DNA of 64,000 nt. It comes from Erodium maritimum (lineage: Eukaryota; Streptophyta; Magnoliopsida; Geraniales; Geraniaceae). Position 1 is the first letter of the stretch. Every line of letters begins with the position of its first letter. Below the pieces are notes generated by a model that was given only the letters and a program-made list of their open reading frames with translations, did no database searches and was not told the origin of the DNA. The DNA is taken from positions 44,161,039 through 44,225,038 of the forward strand of contig OY997590.1 in assembly GCA_963921825.1 (NCBI GenBank). Reading direction: 5' to 3'. Shown piece by piece: positions 49,686-61,689 of this stretch. A program made the translations under genes and the position numbers.

Positions 49686-50017
49686 GGGATAATTGTCCAA
49701 AACTACCCTAAAATGTCGTCCACAAACGAGTTGATGTACAAAGTTTTGTCCACGCTTTGTGGGTGCATTGAAATTTTGCCCACACTTTTGTGGGTGCATT
49801 TAAGTTTTGTCCACACTTTGAGGGTGCATTGAAGTTTTGCCCACGCTTCTATACAATCCGGGAAGCACTGCCCAAACCATCATTCTGAACATCCCTATTA
49901 CATCGAAACTAAAAAAATCGTGGACAAAACTTCAGGGTAGCCACACAGCGTAGATGAAACTTTGTGCATCAACTCGTTTGTGGAAGAAATTTTAGGATAG
50001 TTTTGGACAATTTTCCC
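49686..50017. mobile_element. Mutator-type MITE, 332 bp, 9-bp TSD
   Basis: Terminal inverted repeats GGGATAATTGTCCAAAACTA (left) and GGGAAAATTGTCCAAAACTA (right, reversed) extend inward through CCACAAACGAGTTGATG. The flanking duplication ATAAAATAA at 49677-49685 and 50018-50026 is perfect. Interior repeats of TTTGTGGGTGCATTGAA-type words; no coding capacity. Confidence 0.85.
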
Positions 50018-50026
50018 ATAAAATAA

Positions 50027-50610
50027 ATAGCAAAAGGTACCACCTTTTCCAGAAATATGTTTCAGTAAAAGAGAAAATGTTGCTCAATATGGAACTAGAA
50101 ATGTTTTGCTTTTTAAGCAGGTTCATCTGCTCGAGGCTTACTGGTGATCAAACTTTATATGAAAATTTCCACATTCTTTTTTTGCAACCCACAGGAACTC
50201 ACCTTCTACACCATTTCAGCAGAAATTCTGAAATGAAACCAAAACGTCTTAATAAACCTCATCAGTTAAAAATTGGTCAATATGAGAAGTTATCAAGAGT
50301 AGAGGTGATTTCATATAGTAAGCATGTCGAAACTGATATGAATCCCAGCACCGACGATAATTACCTAAGAAAATACTTTACATTTTTAGTCCCTTTTCTT
50401 GGACAATATAGTGTGCACCATGGTAGAGATTCTAGTGCTATCAACTTCAGCAAATCAAATATCATATATGTTACATCTAATCAAGTACCACATTCCCATT
50501 ACACAGTTACATGTGGTAAGTAAAATACTAAGCAACTTCAAAAACTTGGGCTTGATGCTTTTGAAAGAGATAATATTGTGACACAAACCTGGATTGATTC
50601 ACTATCATCA
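50027..50610 (-). other. 3' flank of the DUF3054 gene
   Basis: AT-rich sequence downstream of the stop codon on the minus strand, likely including the 3' UTR. A 148-codon plus-strand frame (50077-50523) crosses it but has no recognisable domain or plant codon pattern and is antisense to the presumed UTR. Confidence 0.4.
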
Positions 50611-53600
50611 TCACCACCTCCGTACTAATGATGTGAGCAGCTGCACATGTAAACATTAAGTTACTATAAGCAGTCATGAATTAATGCAATTTGCTCATCT
50701 ATATTACTCATGAAAGATTTAGGGAACATTAAAAGGTTGGTGGAAAGTAGAAGACAGTAAGGCAAATCATCAAGAGTCTCAACAAGACCATGGATTCGTT
50801 GAACTAGTTGGAAGAATTTGCATATGCTAAATTGATAATCAGTTTGTCCTTCAGATGCAATTACTATGACATTTTCGTCTCAAACATTCTGTGATTTGAA
50901 TAGCTTTTTCTGCTTCACTAGAAAAACAATTGTGTAATTTAGTTTTTTTCTTTGGAATTTGGATACTGTTCCAAACATCATTTTGGGTGTAGATCTTTTC
51001 TTCAGTTCAGTGCAGTCCCCAGTTATTGAACATAAGTTTAATGTCTATTACTTATATGATCAAATTTTACAAGTTTTTGACAATATATGCTGTTAACCCT
51101 AGTTTCATGAGAATAATGGAAGAATTATTTTATCTTTAATTTATAACCAACTACACCAGTTTCATAATGAATGAAAACATTAATGATTTAGTTTCATAAT
51201 GTCGAAGATTGCATACCTCAAATAGTTCAAAAGGGCTTCCTTTCCGGTAAACATCATCCTTTTTCACGTTGTCCATAGGAAGAATGCTGAACAACAATGT
51301 TCTCCATCCAATAAGTAAAACAGCAGTGCTTCCCAGTGTAACTAAGACGAAGGTATACGCTGGAATATGGCCTGACAATGCTGCCCTAATTACAATTCCC
51401 AACTGTCCATAAAGCAAATGTGAAATCGAAGCAAATCATCTACTTAATACACAACATGAATGTAAGGAAATATTAGAGTAAGCTCTGTGCTTTTGAGTAA
51501 TTAGGTCTGCATTTGATTGTTTACCATCAATAACAAAAATGGTTGATAAAAAGATGCAGTGTAAACAAAACAGCATTCAAATAAAATGCCACAGATATAG
51601 ACAAGAAAAAAACATGATGGTATACCAACAATACAAATAAAGGATAATTTGCGTAGGGCAAATGGATATATTATCCATATTAGGGCAAACACGGGAAACT
51701 ACCTTCTGTTCAATTATTGAAAGGTAATTTCGATTGATGCTAACATTTCTTCAATATAGTCTCGGGAATATCCTGATGTCCCCCAAGCAATTTGCAAGGT
51801 ACAAATGACTCGAGAAAAAGATATCTACTCTACATTCACAAATGGTGCTAGCTGTCCATGTACGGTTACATGTATAACTGACATTAAAATAATCACTATA
51901 ATGCTACGCTCGTCATCAGTTAGTCAAACATGGAGCAGATAAGAACTAGTGTATTAAAAATCATCATAACACAGTTTTAAAGTTCTCTCTATGCAATTTA
52001 ACACCCCCATTTTTCTCATTTGACATTTACGAGATTAATGGAGATCTTTGTTCCCCTTCGAGCCGAGGGAGAGCTGCACTTAGCCAAGTACATAATCAAG
52101 GAAATGCTAAGCTTAGCTAGTTGCTTTATCACCAATGCACTTAAAGATCGAGGATATTGAAAGACACTAACATACAATACAATCCAATTGATCCCCAATA
52201 AAGTTTAACCTATTTCCTAAATCATATGACTTGGAAGACAGAAATGATATGACTTGAAAGTTGGTATGGAACTAGAAAGTTATTTGAGATTAAATTGGTC
52301 ACATGCAGCTATACCTAAAGGGTGCAAAAATAACTTAGTTTTAAAAAAGATGGAAATAACACAACTTTTCAGACATATATATATAGAGAGAGAAAGAGAG
52401 GATTGGTATCAAATACAAACTGCGAACCAATAACAGACGTCGGATCTCGCGAATCAAAGACATTGGTCTCACATGAACCTATATTTAACATAATAGAATA
52501 TTTTGTTCATTATTTTAAGGGATAATTGTCAAAACATGCACTAATGTTTCGTCCACAAACGAAATAGTGCACAATGTTTTGTCCACGTCGTCTGGCTACC
52601 CTTATGAATCGTCCACGCACTTCTGTTAGAAAAATTAATGGAATATTCCATTTCTGTTATACATGTGCAGTTAAAGTATAACTGAAATGACCATTTTACC
52701 CTTATCATGAATCTTTTGACTTTTCCTTTTGACTTTTGCATAAGACATTACCATTTTACCCTTTCTAATAAAAAACAAATTAAAAAATAAATAAATAGAC
52801 AAATAAAATAATTTTTTTATAAATTCAGTTTTTATTTATAAAAATTATTTTTATTTTCAAAAATTCAGATTTTAATTTAAAAAAATACATAGAAATCATT
52901 TTTTTATTCAATTATTATTTAATTATATTTGGGTAGAAAAAAGAAAAAAGAGAAACGAAAAATTAAAAAATATATATATTAATTAAATTTAAAAAAAAAC
53001 TGATTTTTTTGTATTTTTTTTAAACTCTGATTTTTATTTATTTTTTTAAATTAAAAATATGAATTTTTGAATTTCAAACCAAAAGGGAAAAATTGAGGGT
53101 ATATCAGTCTTTTAACTCATTCTTATTTTTGAATTTCAAACCAAAAGGGCAAAATTGTCAATTCAGGTTCTGTTGTTACACTTTTCTAACAGAAGTGCGT
53201 GGACGATTCATAAGGGTAGCCAGACGACGTGGACAAAACATTGTGCACTATTTCGTTTGTTGACGAAACATTAGTGCATGTTTTGACAATTATCCCTTAT
53301 TTTAACAGAAGACATCAGTCCAATAGTTTTTCGACACGGGTCCTTTTTCGCGTATGTTGACCGCTATTGTAGCGCGGTTGACCGCACACACTCGTGCACA
53401 AAACGTGTCGGTACCTTACATTGCAAAGTGTTGGTACCTTACATACAATGGTACTGTTACTTTGCATACACAAGTGTTGGTACAAACATGCAAAGTGTTG
53501 GTACCTTACATGCAATGTACTGGTACCTTACATAAACATAAACAAGTCTTGATACCTTACACACATGGGTGTTGGTACCTTCGTGCGTTGCAAACGTGGT

Positions 53601-56141
53601 CAACACACGCTACAATGCAGTCGAATAGCGGGAAAGTTCACTTTATTTACAAAATAACCACCGCGGATAAAGACACGTATACGCATCTGGTGCGCTTCGA
53701 TGATGTCAACGCACGCGCATCCTACGGCTCTTATGAGTTCTTAATTTGCACAATATGTATGGTTTGTGTTGAATATCACTCCTATATATACATATAGGGA
53801 AGGGTTTGGCTAGAAACCACACTTGGCCCGCAACAGTGTCTTGCCCAATTCTCGGTCCAATAGAAGCAAGCCCAACCACCAACCCAGCAGCAATACTTTA
53901 AAATAAAAATTGGAGGCCACAACTTACACCGTCTAGATCAATATTCCATGCATAGCACTAGAGTGAACGCTGAATTGAGGGCTCACGGGGATAGATCAAC
54001 AAATTATTGTAAGGTGCAAGGTAACAGTACCATAAGGTACCAGCACTTTGCTATGTAAGGTACCAGCACATATTGTGCATGAGTGTGCGCGGTCAACCGC
54101 GCTACAATAGCGGTCAACATGCACAAAAAAAGACAATGTCGAACAATTATCTGATTGATGATAGTATATGTCCGAACGTTCCGATAATACTTATAATGAT
54201 ACTATACTATTCTGTTTATGATATTTTGGTTTTCGATAATGGCTAGAATGAACACAACTTAATACCAATAAAGTATCACAGTTAAATGGAATTTAAAGCA
54301 AAAGGATTGTTTAATATTGCAGGCTTATAGGTATAATAATCCTATATTTCCCATTCCAAGATTTGACTTCTTTCAGCAAGAGGCATACAACATGTATTTC
54401 AGCAGTTACATCATTTTTATACAAGTGTTATTGATTCCAGATCGAACAATTAAAAGAAACTGAGGGGTTTCACTTGATTAGTCGCATTTCAAGTTTGTTG
54501 AACTGTCAATGGCTGGAGTACTAAGGTCATCGCATCAAGCAATTAGCGCAAACACACAATCAGGGACGGAACGAGAGGGGTGTAGGGTGTTCCATGGAAC
54601 ACCCTACACATAAAAAGTCTAGCTTAGTGGTCAAAGACTCATCTATATTTACCTTACAACCTGAGCTCGATCCTATCTTGGAACACCCTTTTTTTTTATG
54701 GCTTTTTCCTAATTTCTTCTTGGGCTGGGCTTTAATGTGTGGTAAAAACTACAAGATGAACCTAATTCCATTAATCCTATTAATTTCTTGCTTCCTTTTT
54801 GTTATTGTTCAACGTGTTAATTAATCTATCTCATCCTTCTTTGTTCACTGTTTTTCAACTTAGCCACTTATTATGTAAGAATAACAAACTATCTTTGATA
54901 TTTAATGTGGCTTTGCTCAAACAAAAAGTAAGCAAAATACATAAGTATGAGGTGTAATTTCTCTTTAAGCTCACGTATATTTGGGAAGCAAGAGCATTTG
55001 ATTAATGTTTAGAAAGACAGGCTTGAAATGAAACGGAATGAGGTCACTTTCTTCCATCTTTAAGAAAAGATTGATGTGTTCGTGTTTTGGACGTAAATGA
55101 ATAGTTATCGTAGTATATATTTATCAGTCTCATGAATAAAATTTTATAAAATAAAAATATCACATAGCGAGCCATGACTGATCTCTAAAAAAATCGACAG
55201 TTATTCCTAAAAAAATCGGCGGTTACCCCTAAAAAATGTTTCTGGTTCCGCCCCTGCACACAATGTAAGGCATCACATTGAGCAGTTAGCACAAACACAC
55301 ATGTGGCATGGCATCACATTGAGCAACAAGCACGAAGTTGTACAATTAAAATCAAGCATCATTGAGCAATGGAAACACAACTGAATGCAAACTTACCGGA
55401 ATCCCCACGGCCCACGATTTAGCTGCAGCAAGAACGGCCTTAGACTGACCATTCATTCCACGGCCATCCTCCCCATATCCCCCGAGGAAGTATGCACTCA
55501 GAAACCACCCTGTTAATTCACAATCAAGCACCATCTTTAATACCCAAAACCCTTCTCCCTAACAATGAAGACAAAACCAACAACCATACCAGCAATAAAG
55601 GGGTCAGCTGTACGGACGGTTTCAAAGTCGAAAACGGGGAACCCATGACTGAACCTTCCAATTGCAGAGAAAACCAGCAAAGCCAAGACATCCCCGCCAG
55701 AAAGTAGAGCCACGCGACTACAAACAACACAAACCCAAGAACATAACATGATCCAAAAAGATCCATTCACACAAAAACGTGAACTTTAAAATGTGTCTCC
55801 AATGAAATTACTCACCCCCATTTGTTTATGCGCGCAGAAGAGTTGGGTTTCTCGAATTGGATCACACCCTCTAAAGGAACATTCTCTTGGGTCAGGAAAA
55901 CAGTGTCGTTAGGAGTAGATGGAGCGGGGCTGGAAATAGCTTGTTGTGAAGAACTAGCAGAGCCCGAATCGGCACGTGCATCGGCTTTAGCAACAGTGAG
56001 CTTGAGGGGTTTGGTAGAGGCCTTTCTGTGAATGATGTTGAGCTTGGAATTGGAGAGCAATGGCGGATTTGGGTTTGTGAAGGAGAGTGAAGACCATCGA
56101 ACTGACAGAACTCCGGTCGGAGCATGGGTCGGAAGCAGCAT
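50611..56141 (-). CDS. DUF3054 plastid membrane protein, five exons
   Basis: Minus-strand exons 56141-55816, 55717-55590, 55509-55397, 51402-51217 and 50640-50611 have GT..AG introns and join in frame to 783 nt (260 codons plus TGA). Residues 1 to about 55 are rich in Ser, Thr and basic residues and look like a plastid transit peptide; an acidic linker follows, then the DUF3054 core with SGGDVLALLVFSAIGRFSHG (115-134), four hydrophobic segments, GGYGEDGRGMNG and AGHIP-like SGHIPAYTFVLVTLGSTAVL, ending KGSPFELFELLTSLVRRW. The nine-codon last exon fits the conserved C-terminus. Function is unknown in the family; the GD..ALL..IGR.SH motif is shared with bacterial and cyanobacterial members. Start: the first in-frame ATG; frames opening at GTG 56165 extend it by eight codons only. 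Intron 3 (51403-55396) holds several transposons. An out-of-frame ATG lies just upstream. Confidence 0.88.
51403..52398 (-). other. Intron 3 of the DUF3054 gene, part without recognised elements
   Basis: AT-rich intronic sequence from the acceptor side of exon 4 to the first MITE. No coding frame or repeat family was recognised in it. Confidence 0.7.
52519..53296. mobile_element. Mutator-type MITE, 778 bp, about 110-bp terminal inverted repeats, 9-bp TSD
   Basis: Terminal repeats begin GGGATAATTGTCAAAACATG and run about 110 bp (52519-52630 against 53186-53296), through ACGTCGTCTGGCTACCCTTA. TSD TTATTTTAA at 52510-52518 and 53297-53305 is perfect. The core is nearly pure AT. The ends resemble those of 49686-50017. 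Confidence 0.9.
53400..53590. repeat. GGTACCTTACAT tandem repeats
   Basis: About seven degenerate units of roughly 25-30 bp with the core TTGGTACCTTACAT. An inverted remnant (AAGGTACCAGCAC, twice) lies at about 54024-54070. Confidence 0.75.
53796..54145. mobile_element. MITE-like element carrying an inverted 45-bp arm
   Basis: Starts AGGGAAGGGTTTGGCTAGAA after a TATATA run. Its distal part (54075-54119, GCGCGGTCAACCGCGCTACA) is the reverse complement of 53355-53399 in the neighbouring element, giving a fold-back about 0.8 kb across. The right end is uncertain and no target duplication was found. Confidence 0.45.
54561..55256. mobile_element. Non-autonomous hAT-type element, 696 bp, 8-bp TSD
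   Basis: Left end CAGGGACGGAACGAGA and right end (reversed) CAGGGGCGGAACCAGA are terminal inverted repeats with two mismatches in 16. TSD CACACAAT at 54553-54560 and 55257-55264 is perfect and of hAT length. No transposase; the 76-codon frame at 54594-54824 is not a known domain. Inserted in intron 3 of the DUF3054 gene. Confidence 0.92.
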
Positions 56142-56166
56142 TTCTGGGTCTCGTGTAGTGTTCACT

Positions 56167-56169
56167 CAT
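56167..56169 (-). promoter_or_regulatory. Upstream out-of-frame ATG before the DUF3054 start
   Basis: An ATG 28 nt upstream of the chosen start opens a 60-codon frame that overlaps the main frame and ends near 55987. If the transcript starts upstream of it, it would compete for initiation. The transcript start is not visible from sequence. Confidence 0.4.
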
Positions 56170-56263
56170 TCTGGCATAGAGATAGGGTCATTATTACATA
56201 CTACTATTAGGAGGTCGGTTACAAACCACTTTCAACTTAGGAACGGTGAGAACCAATCTTAAT

Positions 56264-56273
56264 CACACGTGTG
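56264..56273. promoter_or_regulatory. G-box-like palindrome CACACGTGTG
   Basis: A palindrome with the ACGTG core about 125 bp upstream of the DUF3054 start codon. G-boxes are common in promoters of light- and ABA-responsive plastid-protein genes; its use here is inferred from position only. Confidence 0.35.
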
Positions 56274-59200
56274 CTCTAACATTCACCATGATTCCACGTC
56301 AAGCAAGGGCATAATTGTACCATGTGGACAAGTGTCCATTTTTTTCTTCACCAATTCATTAATTTAATATTTTCCGATTCGTTTGAACTCCGATTAGCTT
56401 CAAAATTACGCCAATATTTTTATTTTTTCAAGGGCTTTAAATCAAGGTCAATCATGAATATATTTTAAAGCACGGAAATAAAAAGGTATATCGGGGTGAT
56501 AGAAATAATGTTGAGTGTTGATAAATCTTCACTAATAAATGTTTTATATCGGAGGTATCAAACTAGTGCTAAATGTTGATAAAAACATGTACTGAGGTGA
56601 TAAAAAACAAATAATGAGGTGATAAAAATCATGTTCAATTTTGATATTAAGTATGATAAACTAGAGTTTAGCGTTGATAAAAAACATGTGATGAGGTGAT
56701 AAAAACACTTGTAATTTAATGATAAATATAGTGTTTAGTGTTGTTAAAACAAGTATTCATAAAAACACGTGATGAGGTGATAAAAATCATGTTCGGTTTT
56801 GGAAAATGAGGTGATAAAACTAGTGTTCAATGTTGATAAAATCAGTGTAAAGTGTTGATAAAACCAATGTAAAGTGTTGATGAAAATTACCCCGATATAA
56901 TATTTTGGGAAAACTACAGATACCTACACCAAACCATGGCCATTTAACCGATGTTTACTCTGAAGTTTAAACGTAACAAATACATACCCTGAAGTTTCGA
57001 AATGTAACTCAGACCCCCTTCTGTCAGTCACAGTCAGTTTACTGTTCACTTTTCAAAAAATGCCCAAAATGCCCTTAACTATTACTCAAATTTACACCCC
57101 TACCTTCTAACTCTAAATCCTAAATTTTTTAATTCTTTTTATTTACAAAAATAGTTTTATTTTACAACAAATTAGTTTTTATTTTAATTTTTTTATTTTA
57201 GTAAAATAAAATTTTAAAAATAATTATTTTGAAAATTCAGTTTTACATAATAAAATTATTAAAAAAATAACAGATTTTTATTTTTAAAAAAATCAATTAT
57301 ATTTTCAAAAAATCAGTTATTATTTACGAAAAATATTTTTTATTTTTAAAACTTTAATTTTAATTTTTTTAAATTCAGTTTTTATATAAAAATAATATAA
57401 AAATTAAATTTTTTATTTAAAATTATATATATTATTTTTAAATTATTTATATTTTTTGAATTCAGTAAAATTTAGATTTACTCCAAAAACATTTTTTCAT
57501 TTTTTATTTATTTATGTTCATTTTTTATTTTCATTTTTAGTTTCATGTTTTCACAGTCAGGTTCTTCTTCAATCTAAGTTGTTGTTTTAGGTGTTCTTCA
57601 ACCTTCAAACTACGTGTTCTTCAACCTTCAAAATACAACAATTGTCATGAAAAAAAATACAAAAAATCCCTAATATGCACAACAAATCTAAAAAAATATT
57701 GGGCCGGTGAACTCGACAACGACATGCTCCACCACCACCGGCAAGACAAACCGAGCTAAAAGGCTCAAAATCCCTAAAATATTTTCTCGCCATCTCTAGA
57801 TCTGGCTGCATCTCGACAAGGCCATGGCGGCGATTTGATGGGGTTTGGAGAACCACGTCTTGGCTGGACCACGAGGCTTGTCGTCGAGTCCCAACGACAA
57901 GCAAATCTGAGTTCAAGGGTGGACGAACTTCATGTGCTCACGATTCCAGCGAGATCTGTGCGATTGGGACAGTTGGGGACAAAGATTCGCAACGACGACG
58001 ATGGAGTAGTGGCGGAGTAGAGAGCTCCGTCTCCGATGCCGACCCGGTGAGCTCCATCTCGAATTCCAGCACCGCCTCAGATCTCACCGTTGTCGGCCCA
58101 CCACAAGCTCGCCGCCTCCGCCCCACCATGTTGATGATGATGGTGAAGCCGTGTAATAACCACTTCTGGTCAACGTCAGTCAAACCTGCGAAAAACAGGA
58201 AAATTTAAAAAATTTAAGACAGACATTTAACTTAACCTAAATTGACCCCGAGGGTCATACCGGACTTAAGTTGACCCCGTTATCGACCAAAATGAGTTCC
58301 AGGGGACTCAGGGCAACTTTCTGATCAATTTGGGAAATGTTGTCTTTTCGTTGGAAAAGTCAACCGAGCGACGTTTTGGTCCATTCGAGGACCGTTTTGG
58401 ATCCAAAAAGCTTATCCATCGTCGCAGCGGTCTTAGTTGAGCCGTTTCCTTGTAACCCGCCAAGTTTCGTAATTTCTTGGGAAAAGTGCCCGTTCGGGGC
58501 CCGAAACGTCCTTTTTTCGCGAATCTGATTGGAAAATATCTAGTAGATATTTTTCCAAAAAGGTGTGGGACCCACCTTGCCACTTGTCAACCAAGTGGTG
58601 GTGTTAAGTTTATGGGGGAAAAACAAGAAGACAAGGGAGAGAGGGGGGTTCGGCCATATAGAGGAAAAATGGGGGGAAAATGAAATGAGTTGTGTTTTAG
58701 AAAGAGAAAGAAGAGAGAGTTTGGAGAAGAAGAAGAAGAGAGAAAAGAGAAGAAGTTGGGCTAGGGTTTGATATCCAACCCTTGGATCGTCTCAAGGCAA
58801 GGAGCAACATCGTTCCCCTCGTCTTCCTCTCGAGTAAGCACTAAACCGATCGTCATTTTGGTTTTTTTCTTGAAAGCTAGGGTTTGGGTAAACTATGAGT
58901 TAGGGTTGTAGTGAGGTTGGGGGTTCGTTGGAGACGTTTTTGAGCGGTTTTGCAACGTTTTCCGGTGACCGGGAGCTCGGGGGAGCTCCGGCCACCGTGT
59001 AGGGTGGCTGGCCGGCCGTGTGAGGTGGCTGGTCGTGCCTTGTGGAGGCTGGCCGGACCTGGCCGGTGCTGGCTGGACCGGGCCGGTGCTGGCCGGAGTT
59101 GGCCGGTGCTGGCCGGACCTCGGGGTCGCTGGCCGGAGCTAGGGCTAGCCACCACCAAGGTGGGCCGAGCCCTAAAAGACCCTAGGGCCCACGGCCAAGT

Positions 59201-59750
59201 GGGTCGGGTGGGGCCCACGTGCTCGGGTGTTCGGGTTTTAACGTTCGGGTGGTTTAAAACGTTCCCCGGACCATTTATCCTTAACCAAATCGAAAATTGG
59301 AATTAAATTGGAAAAGTTGTAATTAACGGGTTTGAGAAACTTTAAACGTTAATTAATTGACTCGGAAGTCGGAATTCGATTCCGTCAAGTGCATTGGGTT
59401 CCTTGAACTATTCTAAGACCGTAGAAACGAAAACGGGGGCTTTTGGAGCCCCGGAAGGCAATTTACAAAACCCGGGCAGATTCGCCATGTCGGGCGAATC
59501 GGGCCTTTACGGGTCCTTTACCGACAATGTCGAGTAATTGGGAAGTTTGGGAGTGATCGACATTGTCGGGGTTACGTTTGGGCGTTAAGTATATTAATTT
59601 TCGGTTTATTCGTACTAGTTTAAAAGTGCCTTAAATTTGTATTCTTTTAGATCGTGCTGCGGACCGAGGCAAAGGGAAGCTCGGCGAGTGACTGGAATCA
59701 CATCGAGGTTTAGTGGAGCGCTTTTGGAGTTGTATACGAGGTAGGGAATG

Positions 59751-61413
59751 TTGGGTCTCGAGGTAGGGTTGGAGATGAACCAACTCGCAGCGGAAAATCA
59801 ATGAAAACCAAGAGACAATTAGAACCATGAAACAACTAACAAAGAATGGATTAACAAGAGAAAAACTCAGCACTAGTTCTTACCAAAACAAGAACACCGG
59901 TTAACGAATGATTGGCTTGAGTCTCCAAGACGCCTACGTATCCACATGGGAATCAAAGCCACGTAGTTCTTCTCTTTGAGGACTCAAGAACACAAAAATG
60001 GAGGAGGAAACTAGCCAAACCCGAAATGGCCATGGAAGAGGGAGAGAAAATGTGTTTCCTATTCTTGTCTTGTGTTTGTTATGTTGAAAAAAGATGACTT
60101 AAACATAACAAAACCCATACTTGTCCAACTAAAGGCATGGGACAAGTATGGTGTCAAGTAAGGTGTAAATAGGACAAGTATGGCAAGACAAGATTGGGTT
60201 AGGTGGTGAATCACCAACACCTTAATCTTTGTCTTGCTTACTTAGTACTAATTAATCAAGACTTGATTAATTAGTTCCATGGGCCTTGGTTGCATGGGCC
60301 TTTCATGGGCCTCTTGGAACATGGCCCGTGGCCATTTCTAACGAGGTCCCGTGATTCGCTCATCGCCTCCAAGCCTTCCATACCGGAAATGTCCAACATT
60401 ATCCGACGCGATCAATCCCAAGACTCCAAGCCTTGTCTCGATCCGTAAAGTCCTATTCACGTACGAGCACATGACCCAAAACCCAGTTTTGGTCATGTCC
60501 CGAGACAACTCCCTTTTGGCCATTCTCCATAAATGTGTCAATGAGTTTCATCCTCCGGTGTGACCCTTAGGTTTATGCATGTCAATAGATCAACGTAAAA
60601 TCCCATTTTACTTGATCCTATTTAAGTGGCAACTAACGAGACTTTAGTATTGCCTGACACTGCATAACGAATCGACCCTGTCGATTCTAACCTTTCCGTC
60701 ATCCCTGTCATTATCCTTTTATCTCCGATATCCTGATTGAGATAAGGCATAGAGCCGTCATCCTTATTATTCTCAATCACCGTTCCTTGATATGTGAGAT
60801 GACTGAAGATATGATACCCAGTATCATGTGCATGGCCATGCTATTCTTTCAGTCACTCTCGATCAAGCGGCCGAGAACCGATATCTTTCCCATACCTCAG
60901 TATGAGGGATAAATCCCTTAGCCGCCTTTCGTGTCACTCATGTAGCCCGTCCCCAAGCCAATCCTGGCCGTTATGGAAGCCCTGTTACGGACAACGTTAG
61001 GCTCAGGTCAAACTCAGTTGTTGACTACATAGCGATCACAAAGACTCCTTGGTCTAAGGATACATGACAAGCTACAACACTGAATATGTTCATGACTTAA
61101 TCTATGGCACATATTCAGGGCGGGTCGTCCAATATCATGTCCCACATGATATCTATGATCAGACTAACAGAACGTAAGCCATAAAGAGCCATCTTTCATA
61201 CTAGTCGCTTCTAGTGAAGCTTTGTTGACTAGGGACCCATCGAGTGTGATCTATCTCGATCTATGGTTCTATTCGCATGGTGGGCATAGATCAGAGCACA
61301 CATCGATATATTACTCCAACACATAAGTAATATAAAGCCGCTTTAATTTTATTGCTAACGATGATATATACATTTGGACATTTAGGATTGAACTACGGGC
61401 ACTAAGACTAACA
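59751..61413 (-). mobile_element. Solo copia LTR (1663 bp), complete with 5-bp TSD
   Basis: Minus-strand LTR from TGTTAGTCTTAGTGCCC (61413) to CGAGACCCAACA (59751), flanked by GGGAA at 59746-59750 and 61414-61418. The gypsy LTR continues on either side (GAGGTAGGGAA | AAAGTAGCCGGATC). It is the best reference copy of this LTR family in the window. Confidence 0.95.
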
Positions 61414-61689
61414 GGGAAAAGTAGCCGGATCTCGGCCCTGACTAGGGAAAGTAAACTGTAGAATTGCATGTGACACCGGGGTGTCGTGGGTTATTTAGGT
61501 TATCGAATATTAGAAAAGCATGTTACGGGAACTTAGCAATTATTGGAAAGGCATGTGACACTTAGTAGTGTCGTAGGAGCAGAGAACTTAGCGATATTAG
61601 AATTACTGGAGGCATATGACCATGCCCGGAGGTTGTTTGTGAAACTAGTGATCTTAGGACTGCTTGAGGCATCGAGTATGCCGGAGGTT

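Larger units (their letters stand above)
52399..53782. mobile_element. (TA)n-type MITE copy 3, in intron 3, entered by a Mutator-type MITE
   Basis: The left end GGATTGGTATCAAATACAAA and right end (reversed) AGGAGTGATATTCAACACAA follow TA- and GA-rich flanks and match the ends of copies 1 and 2. Near the right end GCTCTTATGAGTTCTTAATTTGCACAAT parallels their GAGTTCGTAGTTTGCACAAT region. The element at 52519-53296 accounts for over half of its length. Confidence 0.6.

Noticed and set aside
50077-50523. 148-codon plus-strand frame next to the DUF3054 gene
   Set aside because: It is antisense to the presumed 3' UTR, has no recognisable domain and is AT-driven; nothing supports it as a gene.
54620-54674. 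tRNA gene in the hAT-type element
   Set aside because: Only A-box-like and weak B-box-like words are present; no cloverleaf can be drawn. Kept as a SINE-like observation.
57605-58183. Frames in the core of the Mutator-type element as a host gene
   Set aside because: Short, overlapping on both strands, no recognised domain; noted as possible captured sequence only.
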